Shown one piece after another: positions 50,003-58,367 of a DNA stretch of 64,000 nucleotides. The translations under genes and the position numbers were made by a program. The notes under the pieces were generated by a model that saw nothing but the letters and a program-made list of their open reading frames with translations, ran no database searches and was not told the DNA's origin. This DNA is from CAVRTM01 sp963724015 (GTDB taxonomy: Bacteria; Actinomycetota; Actinomycetes; Actinomycetales; Dermatophilaceae): contig CAVRTM010000003.1 in the NCBI GenBank assembly GCA_963724015.1, forward strand, positions 99,700 to 163,699. Reading direction: 5' to 3'. How positions within the stretch are numbered: position 1 is the stretch's first letter; each line of letters begins with the position of its first letter.

Positions 50003-50269
50003 ATGGTCGAGCTGAAGCCCGAGGACATGGGCGCCGTGGTCAACCGCCTGCGCCGGGCGCAGGGCCAGATCGGCGGCATCCTGCGGATGATCGAGGAGGG
50101 CCGCGACTGCAAGGACGTCGTCACCCAGCTCGCCGCCGTCAACCGGGCTCTGGACCGGGCTGGGTTCGCCATCATCGCCACCGGCCTCAAGCAGTGCCTG
50201 AGCGACCCCGACGGCGCCGGGTCGATGGACACCGCGGCCATGGAGAAGCTCTTCCTGTCCCTCGCATGA
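50003..50269 (+). CDS. cstR: CsoR-family repressor of the persulfide-sensing CstR type
   Basis: 88 residues, all-helical, DNA-binding. Family lines: NRLRRAQGQIGGILRMIEEGRDCKDVVTQL and then LDRAGFAIIATGLKQCL. The two cysteines C36 and C65 fall at the sensing positions. The copper-binding His of CsoR (position 61 in the M. tuberculosis numbering, which happens to coincide) is Gly61. Cys-Cys without His is the CstR pattern, where persulfides cross-link the two cysteines and release DNA. It probably binds the ATACCC-N4-GGGTAT sites at 49359 and 49494. Confidence 0.88.
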   Translation: MVELKPEDMGAVVNRLRRAQGQIGGILRMIEEGRDCKDVVTQLAAVNRALDRAGFAIIATGLKQCLSDPDGAGSMDTAAMEKLFLSLA

Positions 50270-50916
50270 GCAGCGCCGAGCACGAGCGGCCCCGGCACAC
50301 CGGTGGCGACGCGGCATCGTGGGACGCCCGCTACGCCGCGGCGGCGCAGGAGGACAGCACCGTCTGGAGCACCACCCCGAACGCCACGGTCGAGGCCGTT
50401 CTGGGCGGCGTGCGGCCGGGCACGGCCGTGGACCTCGCGGCAGGAGAGGGCCGCAACGCGATCTGGCTGGCCGGCCGCGGCTGGGACGTCACGGCCGTGG
50501 ACTTCTCCAGCGCCGGCGTGGACATCGGCCGCCGTCGAGCCGCCGCAGCGGGCGTCGACGTCACGTGGGTGGTCGGCGACGTCACCCGCTGGGCGCCGCC
50601 GGCACCGGTGGACCTCGTCCTGCTCGCCTACCTCCAGCTGCCCGAGCCCGTGCTGGTGCCGCTCCTGGCCCGCGCCGCTACGTGGCTGCGACCGAGCGGG
50701 CGGCTGCTCGTGGTGGGGCACGACCGCGACAACCTCGACCGGGGTGTCGGCGGCCCGCAGGATCCGGCCGTGCTCCACACCGTCGCCATGCTGCGCGAGG
50801 GCGCCGCCGGACTGGTGGTCGACCGCTGCGAGCAGGTCGCCCGGCCCGTGCAGACCCCGGACGGCTCTCGGGAGGCCGTCGACACCCTTCTCAAGGCCCA
50901 CCGGCCGCGGGCCTGA
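50266..50916 (+). CDS. Class I SAM-dependent methyltransferase
   Basis: 216 residues. SAM-binding motif I is VDLAAGEGRNAIWLAGRGW, motif II VTAVDFS, and motif post-I VVGDVTRW. ATG 50266 overlaps the repressor stop (ATGA), so it belongs to the sulfur operon. The fold resembles TehB/thiopurine-type methyltransferases; methylation of a sulfur or metalloid compound would fit the context but is not proven. Confidence 0.88.
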   Translation: MSSAEHERPRHTGGDAASWDARYAAAAQEDSTVWSTTPNATVEAVLGGVRPGTAVDLAAGEGRNAIWLAGRGWDVTAVDFSSAGVDIGRRRAAAAGVDVTWVVGDVTRWAPPAPVDLVLLAYLQLPEPVLVPLLARAATWLRPSGRLLVVGHDRDNLDRGVGGPQDPAVLHTVAMLREGAAGLVVDRCEQVARPVQTPDGSREAVDTLLKAHRPRA

Positions 50917-50953
50917 CAGGCCTCGACCCGCGCGTCAGGCTCCTCGCCAGGCG

Positions 50954-52240
50954 TCACCGCCAGCGCGACCGCAGGCGCCGGGGCTGCTCGGCCACCGCGC
51001 GGCCGGTGCTGCGCAGGCGCTTCATCGCCTGACCGGCCGGGCCGTGGTCGGCGACGTCCCGCTCCCACTGCCGCCGGCGGCGCAGCCGCTCCTCGACGTC
51101 GAGCTCACGCAGCACCCGTTCGACCGCCGCGAGCAGGGACCCCCGCAGCAGCCACCGGTTCGGGTCCTCCCGGGCGTCGACCAGCAGCAGCTCGGTCAGC
51201 CGGGCCCGGGTCTCCCCCAGCGCGTCCATGGCCCGCGCGAGCGGTGCCTCCGCCCCGGGCAGCAGCGTGTCCGACTCGGAGCGCACGAGGGCCCCGAAGG
51301 CGCGGAAGCTGTCGGCCAGGTCGCGCAGCAGCAGGGCGAACGCCTCCAGCAGCTCCGGGGTGTAGCCCTGGTCCTCCCCGACCGCCTCTGCGACCCCGTC
51401 GGCGATCGAGCGGAACACCGCACGCAGGGCGACGACGCTGTGCTCCAGGGCGTCAAGCCCGCTCCGCAGCCGTGGGTCCGTGTCCGCCGTGCCGACCGCT
51501 CGCGGGTTGAACCGGCGGCTGTCGGCAGCCTCGGTGACGGCCGCGTCGGCGCGCTCCACCGAGCGGTCGAGCCTGCGGAAGTCCTCCAGCCAGCCGAGGG
51601 CCTGCTGCAGGGAGGCTCCTGCCGGCAGGTCGGTCGCCGCTCGCTCCAGCACGTCCGCCGCCTCGACCGCCACCCGTTCCACCGCGTCTCCCGCGTCGCG
51701 GCTGCGCAGCGGGGGCGGCAGCAGGACGTTGGTCAGCACCCCGACGCCCGCACCGACCAGCGTCTCGGCGACCCGTGAGGCGGCGGCGGCCTGCGCACCG
51801 CTGACGCCCAGCACGAGCATCGCGCTGATCGGCACCTCCAGCAGGTGCTCGCCGAGCCGCAGCAGCTGGCCGATGATCAGGGCGGCCGCGATCACGGCGC
51901 CCAGGCTCCACCAGGTCAGGCCGACGACCTCCGAGAGCAGGACGGCGACCAGGACGCCCGCGACCACGCTGAGGACGCGCTTCAGCCCGGTGGTCAGCGT
52001 CGAGAACAACGTGGCCTGCACCACGAGCAGTGCCGTCAGCGGGCCTGTCAGCGGCTGCGTGTGCGGAAACAGCGCGTGCGCCACGACGTACGCCGCGACC
52101 GCGGCCAGGGTGAGCCGGCCGGCACGACTGAGGACGGCGCGGCCGCGGAGCCGCCATACGCGCCGCGCATGGGCAGGTGCCGTGCGCACCCGCCGGCGCA
52201 CCGCGGCCGCGAAGGCACGCGGATTCGTCCCGGCCGTCAT
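50954..52240 (-). CDS. FUSC/aromatic-acid exporter family membrane protein
   Basis: 428 residues. The N-terminal membrane part (about 35-190) has the FUSC-type helices LTLAAVAAYVVAHALFPHTQ, LTALLVVQATLFSTL and VISA-like repeats ending in LVGAGVGVLTNVLLPPPLR. The C-terminal 240 residues form a cytoplasmic helical domain ending in an Arg-rich tail. ATG 52240 follows a purine-poor leader; the longer frame to 52450 is less likely. Divergent from the permease. Confidence 0.85.
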   Translation of the reverse strand: MTAGTNPRAFAAAVRRRVRTAPAHARRVWRLRGRAVLSRAGRLTLAAVAAYVVAHALFPHTQPLTGPLTALLVVQATLFSTLTTGLKRVLSVVAGVLVAVLLSEVVGLTWWSLGAVIAAALIIGQLLRLGEHLLEVPISAMLVLGVSGAQAAAASRVAETLVGAGVGVLTNVLLPPPLRSRDAGDAVERVAVEAADVLERAATDLPAGASLQQALGWLEDFRRLDRSVERADAAVTEAADSRRFNPRAVGTADTDPRLRSGLDALEHSVVALRAVFRSIADGVAEAVGEDQGYTPELLEAFALLLRDLADSFRAFGALVRSESDTLLPGAEAPLARAMDALGETRARLTELLLVDAREDPNRWLLRGSLLAAVERVLRELDVEERLRRRRQWERDVADHGPAGQAMKRLRSTGRAVAEQPRRLRSRWR

Positions 52241-52402
52241 GACTGCAGCATGCCCGGCCCCTGGCGCCGGGCGTCGCCGGGGCCGCGCGGAGGTTGCGCG
52301 CCGGGCGCCGCCGGAGCATGGTCGACAGTGTCGTCGGCCGAGGCGCTCGGCTGCAGTCAGCGCCAGGCTTCGGTTCCCCCAGAGCCCGGGAGGATGACCT
52401 CG

Positions 52403-54211
52403 ATGAGCAGAGAGCCCGCCACGCTGCACAAGGGTCTGAAACAGCGTCACCTGACCATGATCGCGATCGGCGGCGTGATCGGAGCCGGCTTGTTCGTCGG
52501 GTCCGGCGTCGTCATCAACAACACCGGGCCGTCGGCGTTCCTGGGCTACGCGCTCACCGGCGTGCTGATCGTGCTGGTGATGCGCATGCTCGGGGAGATG
52601 GCCACTGCCAACCCCTCGACCGGCTCCTTCGCCGACTACGCCCGCCGTGCGCTCGGCGGCTGGGCCGGCTTCTCGGTGGGCTGGCTGTACTGGTACTTCT
52701 GGGTCATCGTCGTCGGCTTCGAGGCGGTGGCCGGCGCCAAGATCATCACCTACTGGTTCAACGCCCCACTGTGGCTGCTGTCACTGGGGCTGATGGTGCT
52801 GATGACGGCGACCAACCTGTTCTCCGTCTCCTCCTTCGGGGAGTTCGAGTTCTGGTTCGCCGGCATCAAGGTCGCGGCCATCTGCGTCTTCCTCGCCCTC
52901 GGCGGGCTGTTCGCCCTGGGCCTGTGGCCCGGCAAGGACATGGACTTCAGCAACCTCACCGCCCACGGGGGCTTCTTCCCCAAGGGCGTCAGCGCCGTGT
53001 TCGCCTCGATCGTCGTGGTCATCTTCTCCATGGTCGGCGCGGAGATCGCCACCGTCGCGGCGGCCGAGTCCGACAACCCGGAGAGGGCGATCGCCAAGGC
53101 GACCAACTCCGTGGTGCTGCGGGTGGCCATCTTCTTCGTCGGGTCGCTGTTCCTGCTCGCAGTCATCCTGCCGTGGAACTCCACCGTGGTCGGGGCCTCG
53201 CCCTACGTCGGCGCCTTCAAGGTGATGGGCATCCCCTACGCCGCCGACCTGATGAACGCGGTGGTCCTGACCGCGGTCCTCTCGTGCCTCAACTCCGGCC
53301 TCTACACCGCCTCCCGGATGCTCTTCGTGCTCGCGGCGCGACGCGAGGCCCCCGCCCAGCTGATCTCGGTGAGCAACAACGGCGTGCCCCGCGTGGCCAT
53401 CCTGACGTCGACGGTCGTGGGTTTCCTCTGCGTCATCGCCGCCGCCGTCTCGCCCGACACGGTGTTCCTGTTCCTCCTGAACTCCTCGGGCGCGATCATC
53501 TTGTTCGTCTACCTGCTGATCGCGGTCTCCCAGGTGGTCCTGCGGCGCCGGACCGACCCGCAGAAGCTGATCGTGCGGATGTGGTTCTTCCCCGTCCTGT
53601 CGATCGCCACGATCGCCGCCATCGTCGGCGTGCTCGTGCAGATGTATCTCAACGCGGAGGTCCGTCCCCAGCTGCTGCTCAGCCTGCTCGCGTGGGCGCT
53701 CGTGCTCGTGTTCTACCTGCTGACCCGCTGGCGCGGCGGGTCGGTCGAGCCGGAGGCGGTCACCGGCGCCCACCCGGCCGAGAGGGTGCTGGTCCTCGCC
53801 AACGAGACCGTGGCGGCGGACGAGCTGCTGGACGAGCTGCGCCGCATCGACCGGTCCGGCCACGCCGTCTACCACGTGTGCGTCCCGGCGGAGCCCCCCG
53901 GCCGCGCCGGTGATGCGCCCGGCGGGGGCGGCGACGCCCGCGTCGAGGCGGCGCAGGCGCGGCTCGACCACACGCTGCGGACCCTGCGCAGCGAGGGCCT
54001 CCACGCCGACGGCGCGCTCGGGGACGCGCGGCCCATGCACGCCCTCCAGGCCGCGGTCACGGCCTTCCGGCCCGACCAGCTGGTCATTTCCACCCACCCC
54101 GAGGAGCACTCCACCTGGCTGCGCCATGGCGTCGTCCACCAGGCGCGCCACGTCCACTCCCTGCCGGTGACCCACGTGGTGTCGTACGTCGGTCGGCCCG
54201 TCGCGCCCTGA
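52403..54211 (+). CDS. Amino-acid permease (APC superfamily, GabP/AnsP-like) with C-terminal USP-like domain
   Basis: 602 residues. Twelve TM helices with the family start LKQRHLTMIAIGGVIGAGLF, SFADYARRALGGWAGFSVGW and GAEIATVAAAESDNPERAI. Residues about 455-600 form a soluble alpha/beta domain (AERVLVLANETVAADELLDEL, later DQLVISTHPEEHSTWLRHG), reminiscent of universal-stress-protein folds. I chose ATG 52403 because GGGAGG is 9 bases away; ATG 52394 is too close to it. Substrate likely a neutral amino acid or GABA. Confidence 0.9.
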   Translation: MSREPATLHKGLKQRHLTMIAIGGVIGAGLFVGSGVVINNTGPSAFLGYALTGVLIVLVMRMLGEMATANPSTGSFADYARRALGGWAGFSVGWLYWYFWVIVVGFEAVAGAKIITYWFNAPLWLLSLGLMVLMTATNLFSVSSFGEFEFWFAGIKVAAICVFLALGGLFALGLWPGKDMDFSNLTAHGGFFPKGVSAVFASIVVVIFSMVGAEIATVAAAESDNPERAIAKATNSVVLRVAIFFVGSLFLLAVILPWNSTVVGASPYVGAFKVMGIPYAADLMNAVVLTAVLSCLNSGLYTASRMLFVLAARREAPAQLISVSNNGVPRVAILTSTVVGFLCVIAAAVSPDTVFLFLLNSSGAIILFVYLLIAVSQVVLRRRTDPQKLIVRMWFFPVLSIATIAAIVGVLVQMYLNAEVRPQLLLSLLAWALVLVFYLLTRWRGGSVEPEAVTGAHPAERVLVLANETVAADELLDELRRIDRSGHAVYHVCVPAEPPGRAGDAPGGGGDARVEAAQARLDHTLRTLRSEGLHADGALGDARPMHALQAAVTAFRPDQLVISTHPEEHSTWLRHGVVHQARHVHSLPVTHVVSYVGRPVAP

Positions 54212-54271
54212 GCCGGAGGGTGACAGGTCAGCACCGAGCCCCGCCGCAGGGGACGGGAGGGCCGGACCACC

Positions 54272-55102
54272 TCAGGCGGTTTCCGGTCCGCCGGCGGTGG
54301 CTCCGACGACCAGCGTCGTCCCGTCGCTGACCACTCGCGCGGGCACAGTCGCCAGCCGCTCGCTGAGCTCGGGCAGCGGCGGGTTGTGGTGCCCGAGGTG
54401 GATGGCGACCACGTCCGTCGACCCCGTGACGACGCCGCCCTGGCGCAGCACGTCCACCGTGTCGGCGAAGGTCGGCAGGTTCAGGTGGTCGGCTGCCGGC
54501 ACGAGCCGGTCGCCGAACGTCTCCTCCAGCAGCACCAGGTCGCACGGCCGGCCGCCCAGCGGCTCCAGGTCCCCATGCCGCAGCGGCCCGGTGTCCGTGG
54601 CGTAGAGCAGGCGGCGCCCGCCGCGTTCCACGGCGTACAGCACGGCCGTCCCGGGCTCCGCGTGCCGCGCCGGCAGCACCGTGACCAGGTGCGCGCCGAC
54701 CTGCAGCTGCTGCCCGGCCTTGACCGCCGTGAGCGTGATGCGGTCGTCCCCGGGAGCGATCCAGTGCTCGCAGGCGTCGAGCACCGACGGCGGGCCGACG
54801 ACCTCCAACGGTGTGTCCGTGACCCAGCCGCGATAGAGCAGCACCGCCGGGTCGAAGTGGTCCGGATGGGCGTGGGTCACCAGCACTCCGCCCACCCGCG
54901 AGAGGCTGCGACCGGCCCGGACAGCCTGCCGCAGCGTCTCCGGCCCGCAGTCCAGCAGGAGCACGTCGTCCACGAGGGCGCTGCTCTGGCTGCGGATCTC
55001 CCCCGTGCCACGGGCCACCGCGCAGGACGCGCATTCGCAGAACGCGTTGGGCCAGCCGTCGGCCGCTCCGGTGCCGAGCACGGTGACCTCCACGGCCGCC
55101 AC
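54272..55102 (-). CDS. Metallo-beta-lactamase fold hydrolase (PhnP-like)
   Basis: 276 residues. VTVLGTGAADGWPNAFCECASC (kept here in two parts: GTGAADGWPN and FCECASC) gives the Cys-rich N-terminal signature of PhnP-like enzymes. LVTHAHPDHFD holds the zinc-binding HxHxDH, with LLYATDTG and AIHLGHHNPP supplying later ligands. PhnP relatives are cyclic phosphodiesterases. Start is GTG 55102 or GTG 55093. Divergent from the alcohol dehydrogenase by 94 bases. Confidence 0.85.
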   Translation of the reverse strand: MAAVEVTVLGTGAADGWPNAFCECASCAVARGTGEIRSQSSALVDDVLLLDCGPETLRQAVRAGRSLSRVGGVLVTHAHPDHFDPAVLLYRGWVTDTPLEVVGPPSVLDACEHWIAPGDDRITLTAVKAGQQLQVGAHLVTVLPARHAEPGTAVLYAVERGGRRLLYATDTGPLRHGDLEPLGGRPCDLVLLEETFGDRLVPAADHLNLPTFADTVDVLRQGGVVTGSTDVVAIHLGHHNPPLPELSERLATVPARVVSDGTTLVVGATAGGPETA

Positions 55103-55196
55103 GATAGGCCGCTGCGACCCCGGCGGCGGAATAGGCAGCGCCTGCGGCGCCTTGGACCAGGGACCGCCCCCCACGTCATACGAAAGAGGACTGCCC

Positions 55197-56246
55197 GTGA
55201 GCCACACCACCCCCGCCCTGGTCACCGACGCCGCCGGAGCCCCGCTCAAGCCCGCACTGATCGAGCGCCGCGCCCTGCGCGATGACGACGTGCAGATCGA
55301 CGTCAAGTTCGCCGGCATCTGCCACAGCGACATCCACCAGGTGCGCGAGGAGTGGGGCCAGGCCATCTTCCCGATGGTGCCCGGGCACGAGATCGCCGGC
55401 ATCGTCTCGGCTGTGGGTTCCTCCGTCACGAAGTACAAGGTCGGCGACCGCGTCGGCGTCGGCTGCATGGTCGACTCCTGCGGCGAGTGCGAGTTCTGCA
55501 AGGACGGCGAGGAGCAGTACTGCACCAAGGGCTCCGTCGGCACCTACAACGCCACGGGCTACGACGGCGAGACCACGCTGGGCGGCTACAGCCAGCAGGT
55601 CGTCGTCTCTGAGCGCTTCACCCTGGGCATTCCCGAGGGCATCGAGCTCGATGTCGCGGCGCCGCTGCTGTGCGCCGGCATCACGACGTACAGCCCCCTG
55701 CGCCGCTGGGGCGCCGGCCCGGGCAAGAAGGTGGCCGTTATCGGCATGGGCGGCCTGGGCCACATGGCGGTCAAGCTCGCCGCCGCGATGGGCGCCGAGG
55801 TCACCGTGCTCTCCCGCACCCTCGGCAAGCAGGAAGACGGCAAGCGCCTCGGCGCGACGCACTACTTCGCGACGCAGGACGAGGCGACGTTCACCGACAA
55901 CGCCTCGAGCTTCGACCTGATCATCAACACCGTCAGCGCCGACCTGCCGATGGACTCCTACATGGCGCTGCTGCGCCCGCTCGGCGCGCTGGTCAACGTG
56001 GGCCTGCCGACCAAGCCCTACCAGATCGCGCCGTCGTCGGTCGTCGGCGGCAGCCGCGCGCTCGCCGGCTCGGCCATCGGCGGGATCGCCCAGACCCAGG
56101 AGATGCTCGACTTCTGCGCCGAGCACTCCCTCGGGGCGGAGATCGAGATCATCGGCGCCGACCAGGTCAACGAGGCCTACGACCGCGTCGTCAGCTCAGA
56201 CGTGCGCTACCGGTTCGTCATCGACACGGCGACCATCAAGGCCTGA
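55197..56246 (+). CDS. Zinc-dependent alcohol dehydrogenase / aldehyde reductase (YahK/AdhC-like)
   Basis: 349 residues. Catalytic zinc ligands C42 (AGICHSDIHQ), H64-E65 (GHEIAGIV) and the later Cys in APLLCAGITTYSPL. Structural zinc cysteines C95, C98, C101 and C109. Rossmann motif GMGGLGHMAVKLAAAMGA. GTG 55197 follows AGAGGA. Cinnamyl-alcohol-dehydrogenase-like family, NADPH-dependent. Codon use is less extreme than its neighbours (many gcc/gac but few rare codons), suggesting good expression. A 17-bp terminator follows. Confidence 0.93.
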   Translation: MSHTTPALVTDAAGAPLKPALIERRALRDDDVQIDVKFAGICHSDIHQVREEWGQAIFPMVPGHEIAGIVSAVGSSVTKYKVGDRVGVGCMVDSCGECEFCKDGEEQYCTKGSVGTYNATGYDGETTLGGYSQQVVVSERFTLGIPEGIELDVAAPLLCAGITTYSPLRRWGAGPGKKVAVIGMGGLGHMAVKLAAAMGAEVTVLSRTLGKQEDGKRLGATHYFATQDEATFTDNASSFDLIINTVSADLPMDSYMALLRPLGALVNVGLPTKPYQIAPSSVVGGSRALAGSAIGGIAQTQEMLDFCAEHSLGAEIEIIGADQVNEAYDRVVSSDVRYRFVIDTATIKA

Positions 56247-56262
56247 CCAGCCCTCCGGCGCT

Positions 56263-56301
56263 GCGACGCCCGCCCGACGCACCACGTCGGGCGGGCGTCG
56301 C
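56263..56301. terminator. Strong terminator after the alcohol dehydrogenase
   Basis: A perfect 17-bp stem (56263-56279 with 56285-56301) and a 5-base loop CACCA, 16 bases after the stop. It is the longest perfect hairpin I found in the window. No T-run. Confidence 0.85.
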
Positions 56302-56626
56302 GCTGTCAGGGCCGCCGCAGGCAGGTCGCCCTGGCGTGGGTCGCCGGCGGGCTTGCAGGTCCAGGCAGAAACCGGGGGGTCCTCTACGCCCCATTTGGCA
56401 CGGTATGGCTCTTATCCTGATGTGCGCCGTCGGCACCAGTGCTCGGGCGAGCAGGCGACGATCCCGGTTCCCGGGGCGGAGCCACTCGCGCACGCGGGGG
56501 CCGGTGGCCTGCCCACCACCAACCTGGTTCGAGGTGGGGATCCAGCGGCCGCCTCACCTGCCCGCCGCCGGAACACACGAGGACGCGCTCGGCCGGGCAG
56601 GAGCGCAGAGCTGGAGGAGTCGTCCG
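56302..56626. other. Non-coding gap upstream of a small Cys-rich protein
   Basis: 325 bp with no ORF that I trust. A less GC-rich patch (about 56,390-56,425) contains TTGGCACGGTATGGCTCTTATCC-like sequence that could host a promoter. A GGAGGA ribosome site sits just before GTG 56627. Confidence 0.4.
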
Positions 56627-56839
56627 GTGAGCGAGGACGTCTACCTGACCTACGGGCAGAGCACGTGCCCGGTGTGTGCCATCTCCTGGCCCGTGACGGT
56701 CTACGCCGACTGCGTGCTCCCGGCGTGCGGCTGCTTCGGCCAGGACGGTTCCGCGGCCAACCCCTCCCGACCGTGCCTGTCGTGCGGTTCCGCGCACGCC
56801 CGCAGCTGCCCCAGGATGCCGGCCCGCCTCATCCTGTGA
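56627..56839 (+). CDS. Small cysteine-rich protein
   Basis: 70 residues: VSEDVYLTYGQSTCPVCAIS at the N-terminus, then CVLPACGCFGQDG and CLSCGSAHARSCP. Nine cysteines, including CPVC and CLSC pairs, suggest a zinc-ribbon or rubredoxin-like metal site. GTG 56627 with GGAGGA eleven bases upstream is convincing. No family recognised. Confidence 0.6.
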   Translation: MSEDVYLTYGQSTCPVCAISWPVTVYADCVLPACGCFGQDGSAANPSRPCLSCGSAHARSCPRMPARLIL

Positions 56840-56926
56840 CGCGCCTCCGGCGCAGCTGCAGCGCCCGCAGGCGCACCGGTCGACCGCGGTGACCCGGACG
56901 GTCGCGGTGTGGGCGAGGATGGGGAG

Positions 56927-57193
56927 ATGCCAGCCGGGATGTCCGCCACCGACCGTCAGCTGGAGGGCGCCATCCTCTCGCTGCTGGACGCACGCACCGG
57001 CACCATCTGCCCGTCCGAGGCGGCGCGGCAGGTCGGCGGCGCGGACGACTGGCGCTCCCTGATGGAGCCCGCGCGCGAGGCCGCACGGCGGCTCGTGGCG
57101 GCAGGGCAGGTCGAGGTCACCCAGGGCGGGAGGGTGGTCGACCCTTCCGGGGTGACGGGGCCGATCCGCATCCGCCGGATCCGGCGCAGCTGA
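56927..57193 (+). CDS. DUF3253 family protein
   Basis: 88 residues, winged-helix-like. Typical sequence: ATDRQLEGAILSLLDARTGT, ICPSEAARQVGG, WRSLMEPAREAARRLVAAGQ and VEVTQGGRVVDP. ATG 56927 is chosen because of the purine-rich GAGG upstream; GTG 56909 and ATG 56939 are alternatives. Function unknown. Convergent with the VOC gene, 2 bases apart. Confidence 0.85.
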   Translation: MPAGMSATDRQLEGAILSLLDARTGTICPSEAARQVGGADDWRSLMEPAREAARRLVAAGQVEVTQGGRVVDPSGVTGPIRIRRIRRS

Positions 57194-57195
57194 CG

Positions 57196-57576
57196 TCAGC
57201 TGCCGTGGAAGACGGCCTCGACGTTGTGCCCGTCGGGGTCCCGCAGGAAGACCGCGTAGTAGCCCGGGTGGTACTCCGGCCACTCCCGCGGGGCGTGCAG
57301 CACCTCCGTGCCGGCCGCGACGGCTGCGGCGTGGACCGCATCGACAGCCGCGCGGTCCGCGGCACGGAAGCCCACGTGCAGCTCGCGGGTCTCCGCACCG
57401 CCCGCCGGGCTCAGCCAGAAGTCGGGGACGCCGCCGGCATCGGCGAGGCCGACGACGAACGTGTCTCCCGCGGGGAACCGCATCACCTCGCGCATCCCGA
57501 TCCCGGCGAAGGTGCGGACATAGAAGGCGAGCGACGCCTCGACGTCGCCGACCTGGACACCCAGATGATCCAGCAT
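57196..57576 (-). CDS. VOC (glyoxalase/bleomycin-resistance) family protein
   Basis: 126 residues, two beta-alpha-beta-beta-beta units: MLDHLGVQVGDVEASLAFY at the start and GYYAVFLRDPDGHNVEAVFHG at the end, with the metal-site His and Glu. HVGFRAADRAAVDAVHAAAV lies between. Substrate not predictable; often thiol adducts or small toxins. Confidence 0.9.
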   Translation of the reverse strand: MLDHLGVQVGDVEASLAFYVRTFAGIGMREVMRFPAGDTFVVGLADAGGVPDFWLSPAGGAETRELHVGFRAADRAAVDAVHAAAVAAGTEVLHAPREWPEYHPGYYAVFLRDPDGHNVEAVFHGS

Positions 57577-57655
57577 GGCTCGAGGCTAGTGGCGGCGTCC
57601 CGGCCGATCAGCCGAACGGCCACACCCGCCGGTACGACGCGCCGTTCCCGCGCGA

Positions 57656-58003
57656 CTACTGCTCCCGCATCACCAGCAGAGGGGCCTTGGCGGTGTCGGC
57701 ATGGCGCACCTCGACGTTGACGTGCGTGCCGATCGGCAGGTCGGCTCCCCGCACCGGGTCGCCGCCGCGCTGGACCGCCACCGGCAGGCCGCACAGCGGG
57801 TCTCCCCCGCCGTCCGGGGTCACGCACACCAACGACCCGTCCTCCCGGCTGACGCTGACGTCGCCGGTGAACGTCCGGCCCCCGTCCTGCGTCAGCCGCT
57901 GCATGCCCAGCGTGGCCAGCACCCCCAGCAGAGCGGCCGCCACCGCCACCTGGACCAGCAGGCGGCGCGACGGCCGGACACGGACCGCGGGCGACGCGGT
58001 CAC
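57656..58003 (-). CDS. Small membrane-anchored protein with beta-rich extracytoplasmic domain
   Basis: 115 residues from GTG 58003. A basic N-terminus (VRPSRRLLVQ) is followed by one TM helix (VAVAAALLGVLATLG) and a beta-rich domain of about 70 residues with two cysteines (SLVCVTPDGGG, PLCGLPVAV). The start is coupled to the stop of the 25-codon ORF upstream (GTGA). It is possible that the two are one gene split by an indel. No family recognised. Confidence 0.55.
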   Translation of the reverse strand: MTASPAVRVRPSRRLLVQVAVAAALLGVLATLGMQRLTQDGGRTFTGDVSVSREDGSLVCVTPDGGGDPLCGLPVAVQRGGDPVRGADLPIGTHVNVEVRHADTAKAPLLVMREQ

Positions 58004-58077
58004 CGGGCCCGCGTCCCGGCACCGAGGAGCGCGGGCAGCGGAGCGAGCGGGACCGTGAAGCGGTGGTGACGACGCAT
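58000..58077 (-). CDS. 25-codon leader ORF, or 5' part of the membrane protein gene
   Basis: ATG 58077 has an excellent ribosome site (GGGGAGGA, 8 bases upstream). It encodes MRRHHRFTVPLAPLPALLGA plus five residues and stops at TGA 58000-58002, overlapping GTG 58003. Either a short translated leader that couples translation of the membrane protein, or the true N-terminus displaced by one sequencing indel. The strong ribosome site makes the region genuinely translated. Confidence 0.45.
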   Translation of the reverse strand: MRRHHRFTVPLAPLPALLGAGTRAR

Positions 58078-58367
58078 GACGACGATCCTCCCCGACGTCC
58101 CCGGGCCCCGGTGCCCGGCGGTCGTGCGAACACTGCCCGCCGGAGCAGGGCTGTCGCACCCGCGTATGGCGTAGCGGGCCGGGAAATCTCCGCCGCCCAC
58201 CAGAAGAGCCCACCGATCCGGACGGGGATCCGGGTGGTCTGCACGCTGCGCGCCCGTGCGGACCTCGGGCAGGCCGAGCGATGGGTCCGGTTGGTGTGGC
58301 GGCGCCGGTCGTGGCGCCGGTCGTGGCGTCGGGTCCGGGCACCTTCGTCTCGGGCGGCGGGCGCACG
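58078..58367. other. Intergenic region with short GC repeats
   Basis: 290 bp between the anti-sigma stop and the leader ORF. It contains repeated gtggcgccggtc / gtggcg units around 58,300-58,335. No ORF or clear promoter on either strand that I can support. Confidence 0.4.
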
